Part shown: piece by piece, positions 7,432 to 12,066 of the stretch
Numbering within the stretch: the stretch's first letter is position 1
Layout of the letters: every line of letters starts with the position of its first letter
NCBI GenBank assembly: GCA_905480445.1
Contig: CAJQQJ010000123.1
Location: 1 to 12,066, forward strand
DNA: 12,066 bases
Direction: 5' to 3'
DNA from: an uncultured Alphaproteobacteria bacterium
Lineage (GTDB): Bacteria; Pseudomonadota; Alphaproteobacteria; UBA7985; CAJQQZ01
Notes under the pieces: generated by a model
Databases searched by the model: none
What the model was told of the DNA's origin: nothing
The model's input: the letters and a program-made list of their open reading frames with translations, nothing else
Position numbers and translations under genes: made by a program

Positions 7432-8210
7432 GAGGCTGGAACTGCTTCTCTCGTGAAGACCCAATCTTTTTCGTTCGATAAGTCTTCGCGGAATTCGTAA
7501 CCAGCAACGTTGAATGACTTTAGGGCAGACGGGTTGTTGAATTGATTGTCCGCGATGTAACGCGCCATCATCCCCCTCGCCCGCTTTGCCGTAAAGCCGA
7601 TCATCTTGGCAACACCATCTTTAATCTCTTTGAATTGCGGTGTCACCACTGGGCCTTCCAGCGATTTAAGTTTCACTGCTGAGAAATATTCAATAGAGGC
7701 AAGGTTGATCAAGGTGCGATCAGCGTGGCCTTTGCTATCATCATTGATGGCTTCAGCAATTTTGGTCCCCCAAAATTCATAGAGATTTTCTTTGCGTTGG
7801 TATTTGAGCTTGGTACCCATTTCTAGGCGGTAGGGCTGAATACGATCCAAGGGTCTTAAAAGACCATAGAGTCCTGAGAGAATTCTCAAATGATCCTGTG
7901 CAAAGTTCAGGGCCTCTTCGCTCGCTGTATCAGCATCAAAACCAATATAGGTGTCGCCGCGAAAAGCAAAGATAGCCTCCTTCGCCGTATCCGGCGTTTC
8001 ATTGGCAACGAAATGCTGAAATCGCTCATAGTTTAGATCTGCCAAAGTTGGGCTAATCGACATCATCTGTTGTAGCTTCTTGCGGCTCAATCTAGCAGCA
8101 GCCTTTGAAAGCAGAGCCGTATCGCCCAAGAAGCGAGGTTCAGTCTTCGTTGGTCCTTCGATTTCAATTTCGAAATTCAATGATTTCGCTGGTGAAACAA
8201 CAGCAAGCAT
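7428..8210 (-). CDS. yaaA: Peroxide stress protein YaaA (DUF328)
   Basis: 260 residues, almost the length of the E. coli protein. Family landmarks are plain: SPAKSLNFE at residues 6-14, FRGDTYIGF, then LRILSGLYGLLRPLD followed by IQPYRLEMGTKL, and NLASIEYFSAV. In E. coli YaaA is induced through OxyR, lowers free intracellular iron during hydrogen peroxide stress and binds DNA; its exact biochemical activity is unsettled. The start ATG 8210 has AAGG about 4 bases upstream and GGAG about 10 bases upstream. It is first in a tight operon with a VOC protein (ATGA overlap), an isomerase-like protein and a PLP enzyme, and is divergent from the IMPase-family gene. I saw no convincing OxyR site in the 116-base upstream region. 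Confidence 0.93.
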   Translation of the reverse strand: MLAVVSPAKSLNFEIEIEGPTKTEPRFLGDTALLSKAAARLSRKKLQQMMSISPTLADLNYERFQHFVANETPDTAKEAIFAFRGDTYIGFDADTASEEALNFAQDHLRILSGLYGLLRPLDRIQPYRLEMGTKLKYQRKENLYEFWGTKIAEAINDDSKGHADRTLINLASIEYFSAVKLKSLEGPVVTPQFKEIKDGVAKMIGFTAKRARGMMARYIADNQFNNPSALKSFNVAGYEFREDLSNEKDWVFTREAVPAS

Positions 8211-8326
8211 CGCCTTGGCTCCAAGAATAAAGGTTCGGATTCTTATTTAGACCACTGCAGCCGGAATTTCTATGCTCGATAGTACATTTATCTGTTAGTA
8301 AAAGCGCCAAACAACAGGAGGCAGCG
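8211..8326. promoter_or_regulatory. Divergent promoter region between yaaA and the IMPase-family gene
   Basis: This 116-base gap must hold the promoters of the yaaA operon (leftward) and of the phosphatase (rightward). It contains a short CTAT-N5-ATAG inverted repeat (8270-8282) and the AGGAGG ribosome site at 8316-8321. No confident -35/-10 pair or known operator could be assigned by eye. Confidence 0.4.
8316..8321 (+). promoter_or_regulatory. Strong ribosome binding site of the IMPase-family phosphatase
   Basis: AGGAGG lies 5 bases before ATG 8327. It is a full Shine-Dalgarno match and settles the start of the phosphatase gene. Confidence 0.75.
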
Positions 8327-9100
8327 ATGTACAAAATCTATCAAGAATTCGCCGAGGAACTGGCAACCTTTGCCAAGCCAGTCGTCAACCAGTACTTTCG
8401 CACGGTCCTTGAAGTCGAAGACAAGGCCTCGATGAACAACACGCCAGTCACAGCGGCAGACAAAGAAATCGAACGTCTGATCCGAGCCCAGATTGAGCAA
8501 CGGTTTCCAGATCACGGCATCTATGGTGAAGAGCACGGAAAAATGGGCATTGACCGTGATTTCGTCTGGGTCATCGACCCCATCGACGGCACACAAGCCT
8601 TCATCTTAGGCATGCCAACCTTCGGCACGTTGATCGGTCTTATGCACAAAGGCTTGCCTGTAGCGGGCGTAATTGCAATGCCAGCATTAGGCGATCTGTG
8701 GTCCGCATCAAGTGGCGGCTCCAGTCTCTTCAATGGTTCCGTCAATAAAACGTCGACTGCCCAAAATCTCGAAGAAATACAACTCGTCAGCACCAGCATT
8801 GACATGTTTGATGGCGATGATCTCGATGCTTTCAATCGACTGAGTGACGTCTGCAAACGTCGTCGCTTCGGTGGTGATTGCTTTAGCTATGGATTGCTAG
8901 CATCCGGCCACATTGATTTGGTTGTCGAGGCTGACCTACAGCCATACGACTATATAGCGCTCATTCCAGTTATCGAACAAGCGGGCGGCGTCATCTCAGA
9001 TTGGGATGGCCACCCCTTACATTTGGGCTCTGATGGCAGGGTTGTTGCGGCTGCGACAAGACAATTGCACGAATCTGCCTTGAAAGTCCTTGCCGGATAA
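8327..9100 (+). CDS. hisN: Inositol monophosphatase-family phosphatase, probably histidinol-phosphatase
   Basis: 257 residues. All metal-site motifs of the IMPase superfamily are present: Asp45 in TAAD, Glu68/Glu69 in GEE, the core Asp84-Pro-Ile-Asp87-Gly-Thr89, and Asp207 in QPYDYIALIP. The phrases WVIDPIDGTQAFILGMPTFG (81-100), GDCFSYGLLASG and DLVVEADLQPYDY fit the IMPase-type histidinol-phosphatase subgroup better than generic inositol monophosphatases (which usually have AGxWDxAAG near the last Asp). That enzyme removes phosphate from L-histidinol phosphate in the penultimate stage of histidine synthesis, in the cytoplasm. No other his gene is nearby, so function rests on subgroup resemblance alone; inositol phosphate or another sugar phosphate remains possible. 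A strong AGGAGG site precedes it. The parvulin gene follows 49 bases later and may be co-transcribed. Confidence 0.75.
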   Translation: MYKIYQEFAEELATFAKPVVNQYFRTVLEVEDKASMNNTPVTAADKEIERLIRAQIEQRFPDHGIYGEEHGKMGIDRDFVWVIDPIDGTQAFILGMPTFGTLIGLMHKGLPVAGVIAMPALGDLWSASSGGSSLFNGSVNKTSTAQNLEEIQLVSTSIDMFDGDDLDAFNRLSDVCKRRRFGGDCFSYGLLASGHIDLVVEADLQPYDYIALIPVIEQAGGVISDWDGHPLHLGSDGRVVAAATRQLHESALKVLAG

Positions 9101-9149
9101 TGTTAGGCACCGGAAACTTTTCATCTAACTCAAACAGAAAGATCTTATC

Positions 9150-9470
9150 ATGGCCGATAGCGTTGGTGCTTCCCATATTCTCCTCATGTACGCAGGTTCT
9201 TCCCGCTCATCTGCAACACGCAGCAAAGATGATGCCTTGACTGAAATCCAAGGCTACAAGCAAATGATCGATGATGGCATCGAATTCGAAGCCCTTGCAC
9301 GCGCTAACTCAGATTGCCCATCCGGTAAAGACGGCGGTGCATTGGGCGTTTTCGGCAAAGGCCAGATGGTTCCTGAATTCGAACAGGCCGCTTTCAACAT
9401 GAACGTTGGTGAAGTCAGCGGTGTTGTCGAAACATCATTCGGCTACCACCTGATCAAGCGCACTAGCTAA
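9150..9470 (+). CDS. Small Pin1-like parvulin peptidyl-prolyl cis-trans isomerase
   Basis: 106 residues that are one parvulin (rotamase) domain and nothing else; no signal peptide, so cytoplasmic. The catalytic-site residues match those of human Pin1 in order: His9 in SHILL (Pin1 His59), Cys56 in SDC (Pin1 Cys113) and His100 in YHLIKR (Pin1 His157). The central GGALGVFGKGQMVPEFEQAAF region is the usual parvulin substrate pocket. Between strand 1 and helix 1 there is a loop with Arg19 and Arg24; of Pin1's phosphate-binding Lys63/Arg68/Arg69 only an arginine near position 19 appears, so phospho-Ser/Thr-Pro preference is not established. Such enzymes speed prolyl isomerisation during folding. 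The ribosome site is weak (AGAAAGAT). It lies 49 bases after the hisN-like gene and is followed by a long inverted repeat. Confidence 0.9.
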   Translation: MADSVGASHILLMYAGSSRSSATRSKDDALTEIQGYKQMIDDGIEFEALARANSDCPSGKDGGALGVFGKGQMVPEFEQAAFNMNVGEVSGVVETSFGYHLIKRTS

Positions 9471-9485
9471 TCAATACGATCTGTT

Positions 9486-9520
9486 AAACAGTCATCCCTC
9501 CCCGTGAGCGATGACTGTTT
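9486..9520. terminator. Long inverted repeat, probable bidirectional terminator
   Basis: AAACAGTCATC (9486-9496) and GATGACTGTTT (9510-9520) form a perfect 11-bp stem around a 13-base loop. It sits 15 bases after the parvulin stop and 10 bases past the stop of the convergent flavin reductase gene. A/T-rich stem ends give TTT on both strands, but no extended U-tract follows, so efficiency is uncertain. Its position between convergent genes supports termination in both directions. Confidence 0.65.
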
Positions 9521-9530
9521 GAGATCTTTC

Positions 9531-10136
9531 TCAGTCCTTCCAGATTGGCCGATTTAAAGTGAAGACATTTTCGGCTGCTGCATATTCCATGTAACCAAGT
9601 CTGGCCAAAGGCTGGATCTTGTTAGTGTCGATGATACCGTCCACCAAAACATCGTCATCAATATGGACCCCTACAACCAGACCGATAATGGCAGTCACCT
9701 TCATTCCTGGATGGCTGTTCGGCACGTCCAAGATCTGATGAACCTTGCACTCAAATGCAATCGGGGATTCAGCAACACGCGGCGCGGACACCAAATTGCT
9801 GGCTGCTTTCGTTAATCCCGCGAACTCAAACTCATCGATATGAGAAGGCGCATTGATCGACGTTGCATTCATAGCATCTGTCAGTGATTTCGGCACCATA
9901 CTGTACACAAACTCCCCAGATACTTCGACGTTGTTTTGTGAATCTTTTTTACCAATAGACGAAAAGATCACCACTGGCGGACGGTCATTCAGCATCTGAA
10001 AGAAGGAGTAAGGCGCCAGATTAGCCTTGCCATCTGCGTCCAGCGAAGAAATCCAGCCAATCGGCCTAGGGGCGACACAGGCCTTTAATGGACTGTGCGG
10101 CAAACCATGGGATTCTTTCTCAGGCTGGTAAAACAT
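9531..10136 (-). CDS. Flavin reductase-like (FMN-binding split-barrel) protein
   Basis: 201 residues, typical of the flavin reductase-like/flavoredoxin group. The signature CVAPRPIGWISS, continuing into DADGKANLAPYSFF (residues 20-46), is the FMN-binding strand region; a PVVIFSS segment (about 54-60) and the C-terminal LARLGYMEYA (about residues 178-187) also fit the family. Members bind FMN non-covalently and either reduce flavin with NAD(P)H for a partner oxygenase or act as FMN-dependent electron carriers. No partner monooxygenase gene lies beside it, so the role is open. The start ATG 10136 (MFYQPEKESHGLPHSPLKA) gives the usual N-terminus; the ribosome site is poor. It is divergent from the L,D-transpeptidase gene and convergent with the parvulin gene. 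Confidence 0.85.
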   Translation of the reverse strand: MFYQPEKESHGLPHSPLKACVAPRPIGWISSLDADGKANLAPYSFFQMLNDRPPVVIFSSIGKKDSQNNVEVSGEFVYSMVPKSLTDAMNATSINAPSHIDEFEFAGLTKAASNLVSAPRVAESPIAFECKVHQILDVPNSHPGMKVTAIIGLVVGVHIDDDVLVDGIIDTNKIQPLARLGYMEYAAAENVFTLNRPIWKD

Positions 10137-10328
10137 AGGTGATCATTCCACTTCCAAGCTTATGTGTTGTTGCGCCGATGACACGGCATTGAATAAAAGG
10201 CTGCATATCGGGCGAACAGAATAAACTAAAGAGCAATTCCATCGAATTTGATGTAAATAGTGCGCAAATTGGGATTTCCCGATGATTCATTGCAAATTGC
10301 AAAACGTTTTTTATTTTAGAAACCGGAT
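10137..10328. promoter_or_regulatory. Divergent intergenic region between flavin reductase and L,D-transpeptidase
   Basis: These 192 bases are A/T-richer than the flanking genes. They hold a GGGA-TT-TCCC inverted repeat (10271-10280), a tandem TTGCAA-A-TTGCAA (10290-10302) and a T-run. TTGCAA at 10290-10295 followed 16 bases later by TATTTT (10312-10317) is a mediocre sigma-70-like pair for the transpeptidase, which would leave almost no leader. A short minus-strand frame here (10120-10302) overlaps the reductase and shows no protein-like features. Confidence 0.3.
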
Positions 10329-11684
10329 ATGTTGGTTCATAGACTCTTAACTCTCGCTTTCTTGTTCACTGCATCTGCCCTGCTCTCTTCTTGTGAAGTC
10401 AGCAACTTGTCAACTGGCGGCGGTGCCACTGAAGTAGGCCAAGCTGACAAAGATGGTTACCTTGCGGGACACCTCTCCGGAAATCTAGATCGGCCAGAGG
10501 GTTTCACAAGCCCCGACATGCAAGCAATCAAAGCTCTCTACGCCAACAAAGGAAATGCCTTTATCTGGCGCGGTCGTCGCGGATGGACCAATCGTGCAAA
10601 AGCTGCCTTCGCTGCCTTACAAAATGCTGATCAGGAAGGCCTCAGTGCAGCGCAGTATTTAGGCATCGTTTACGGACTGCCGGAAACTAAAAAGCCAAGT
10701 TTGATTGCTGATGCTGAGTTGAGACTTAGCAAGGCCATGTTGGCTTATGTCAGAGATGTGCGACACGGTCGATTCAACACGCGCAGCAAGTTCGACCCAG
10801 TTGCCGTGCTGTCCAACGGTCTTGGTGCCAATAACTTTGGTGGCTGGTTATCAGCCTTACCCCCCATCGGTAAAACCTACCAGGAACTGAAGTTGGCTTT
10901 GTCCGGTAGCTATGGCTCAATTAGTGAAAAGCAACGCAAAAAGATCCTTGTGAATATGGAGCGTCAACGCTGGCGTCCAGAAACAGTCGGCGGACGAAGA
11001 ATCCGAGTGAACATTGCTGGACAGGAATTGGAAGCTTTCCACAACGACCGCGTTCAGTTGACTATGAACGTCGTTGTCGGGCGAAGCAGTCGTAAGACTC
11101 CTGCCTTGGAAGACCAAGTTGTAAATCTCAAGTTCAGCCCTGATTGGTCTGTGCCGGAAACAATCATGGAAAAAGACTATCTTCCGAGACTTAAGCAAGA
11201 TTCAGATTACGCGAGCAAAAAGGGCTTCAAAGTTTACAAAAACGGAAAGAAAATCGATGCCAGCAAGGTTGATTGGGCGAAAGCTAATTTCAAGGACTAT
11301 CACTTCCGCAAACCGCCGGGCAAAGGCAATCCACTCGGCGGCGTGAGGTTCTCACTCACAAATGGCCAAGGCATCTATCTTCATGACACCATTGGCAGAA
11401 ACCAGTTCAACAAAGATATCCGCTATGACAGTTCCGGTTGTGTCAGGGTTCAAAACGCACCGGCGTTGGCCTCCTGGATCATGCAAGGACAATCAAGCCC
11501 TATGAGTGAGGGAGAGATCAAGGCCGCAATGACACAAAAGAAATCAACCTTTAAAAATCTAGATACACCTATTCCAGTATCTCTGATGTACCTGACAGCT
11601 TGGGTGGACGGCGCAGGTCAGCTTCGCTTTGCTAAAGACTCCTACGGCCATGATAGATGGTTGATGCGAAAAATGGGTCTCTAG
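10329..11684 (+). CDS. L,D-transpeptidase, YcbB-like, predicted lipoprotein
   Basis: 451 residues. The N-terminus is a lipoprotein signal: a hydrophobic run at 5-19, then lipobox LSSC with Cys22 as the lipidation site; the next residue is Glu, not the Asp that usually retains lipoproteins in the inner membrane of enterobacteria. A YcbB-type scaffold region follows (about 60-200), then NMERQRW (209-215), and the YkuD catalytic domain (about 223-390) with His352 in IYLHDT and nucleophile Cys371 in SSGCVRV, where Ser-Ser-Gly-Cys is the YcbB form. PVSLMYLTAWVD near the end is typical. The family makes 3-3 crosslinks in peptidoglycan or attaches proteins to it in the periplasm. Between the scaffold and NMERQRW there is only a short stretch, so the PG_binding_1 domain found in larger homologues (E. 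coli, about 615 residues) appears absent. Its stop overlaps the stop of the next gene. Confidence 0.9.
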   Translation: MLVHRLLTLAFLFTASALLSSCEVSNLSTGGGATEVGQADKDGYLAGHLSGNLDRPEGFTSPDMQAIKALYANKGNAFIWRGRRGWTNRAKAAFAALQNADQEGLSAAQYLGIVYGLPETKKPSLIADAELRLSKAMLAYVRDVRHGRFNTRSKFDPVAVLSNGLGANNFGGWLSALPPIGKTYQELKLALSGSYGSISEKQRKKILVNMERQRWRPETVGGRRIRVNIAGQELEAFHNDRVQLTMNVVVGRSSRKTPALEDQVVNLKFSPDWSVPETIMEKDYLPRLKQDSDYASKKGFKVYKNGKKIDASKVDWAKANFKDYHFRKPPGKGNPLGGVRFSLTNGQGIYLHDTIGRNQFNKDIRYDSSGCVRVQNAPALASWIMQGQSSPMSEGEIKAAMTQKKSTFKNLDTPIPVSLMYLTAWVDGAGQLRFAKDSYGHDRWLMRKMGL

Positions 11685-12066
11685 AAAAGATTCTCTGGCA
11701 GGTAAAAATAACGAAAGTTATGCCAGGCTCGCGGAACCGCAGTTGGATCAAACTGCCAACCGGAAAGTTCTTTCTTCGCGGCCGGTACTTCTTGTTTAAC
11801 TGCCAGCCAAGTTGATTTGGCCGTTCCAGTCAAACCTTTCTTCGTAGGTAATGCTATCTCATTCGACCAACTCTTGGCCTGTTGGCTTGTGTCTTTGCCG
11901 TAGAGTGCCGTTGCCCAAACAGAGTCTTCAAGACTGTATCCAAAACCGTCAACCTTATCGCGTACCTCAGCACAAGCAGAGGCCTCACGGCAATCGAACC
12001 CGTCCTGGGTGCAAGCCGAAAGTGCAGCTGTCGAAGCAATAAAGAGAAGTGGGAAAAAATATTTCC
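11681..12066 (-). CDS. Unrecognised predicted lipoprotein, partial
   Basis: An open frame enters from the right edge and ends at TAG 11683-11681; 127 residues are visible and the start codon lies outside, probably only a few residues away. The first visible residues are a hydrophobic signal core (KYFFPLLFIASTAALSAC) ending in lipobox LSAC, so the mature protein would begin at that Cys and sit in the inner or outer membrane facing the periplasm. The mature part is about 110 residues, with two further cysteines close to the N-terminus (DGFDC and ASAC), a Lys-rich middle and an aromatic C-terminus (PRAWHNFRYFYLPENLF). I do not recognise a family. It is convergent with the L,D-transpeptidase gene, overlapping it by four bases, so a cell-envelope role is plausible but is inference only. 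Confidence 0.7.
   Translation of the reverse strand, partial: KYFFPLLFIASTAALSACTQDGFDCREASACAEVRDKVDGFGYSLEDSVWATALYGKDTSQQAKSWSNEIALPTKKGLTGTAKSTWLAVKQEVPAAKKELSGWQFDPTAVPRAWHNFRYFYLPENLF

Noticed and set aside
8270..8282. OxyR-like site before yaaA (CTAT-N5-ATAG)
   Set aside because: The OxyR pattern is ATAG-N7-CTAT repeated with 7-base spacers; order and spacing here do not fit.
10120..10302. 60-codon minus-strand frame between flavin reductase and L,D-transpeptidase
   Set aside because: It overlaps the reductase start and the promoter region, has no ribosome site and looks like random translation.
1..12066. Defence island, prophage, transposon, CRISPR array or RNA gene
   Set aside because: No transposase, integrase, nuclease, regularly spaced repeat or tRNA/rRNA-like sequence was seen on either strand; all sizeable genes belong to metabolic, folding or envelope families.

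Overview
This window looks like ordinary chromosome of a Gram-negative alphaproteobacterium. It is probably marine and probably outside Rhodobacterales, somewhere near the Rhodospirillales/Kiloniellales/Sneathiellales. That placement rests on protein style (a GcvT-domain FAD oxidoreductase of the dimethylglycine/sarcosine dehydrogenase type, a YcbB-like L,D-transpeptidase, an IMPase-type histidinol phosphatase) and on a roughly even base composition judged by eye. It is an inference, not a measurement. Genes are densely packed. I saw no mobile element, CRISPR array, tRNA or rRNA, and no gene-free stretch reaches 300 bases.

Left part, 1-3440, minus strand: an apparent three-gene operon read right to left. 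It holds an 816-residue FAD/folate demethylating oxidoreductase, a PaaI-type hotdog thioesterase whose ATG overlaps the oxidoreductase stop (TAATG), and a BphC-like extradiol ring-cleavage dioxygenase cut by the left edge. A 232-base divergent region (3441-3672) separates this operon from alanine dehydrogenase (ald, plus strand), which ends in a clear intrinsic terminator at 4815-4839.

Middle, 4842-8210, minus strand: a very tight four-gene operon read right to left. It holds yaaA (peroxide stress protein), a Glyoxalase_3-type VOC protein (ATGA overlap), a 2-hydroxychromene-2-carboxylate isomerase-like protein (GTG start, 11-base gap) and a class V PLP-dependent enzyme (2-base gap). The last three look like small-molecule enzymes whose substrates cannot be named from sequence. 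Their coupling to yaaA suggests, without proving, a damage or detoxification context.

Right part: yaaA is divergent from a plus-strand IMPase-family phosphatase, probably histidinol-phosphatase hisN. A small Pin1-like parvulin follows, then a long inverted repeat that can serve as terminator between convergent transcripts. A flavin reductase-like gene (minus) and a lipoprotein L,D-transpeptidase (plus) are divergent from a 192-base region. The transpeptidase converges on an unrecognised second lipoprotein that runs off the right edge, and the two genes share one CTAG palindrome for both stop codons.

I found no clearly undescribed multi-gene system. The points most worth a second look are the yaaA-led enzyme operon, the mixed oxidoreductase/thioesterase/dioxygenase operon, the Pin1-like parvulin, and the compact transpeptidase with its overlapping lipoprotein neighbour.
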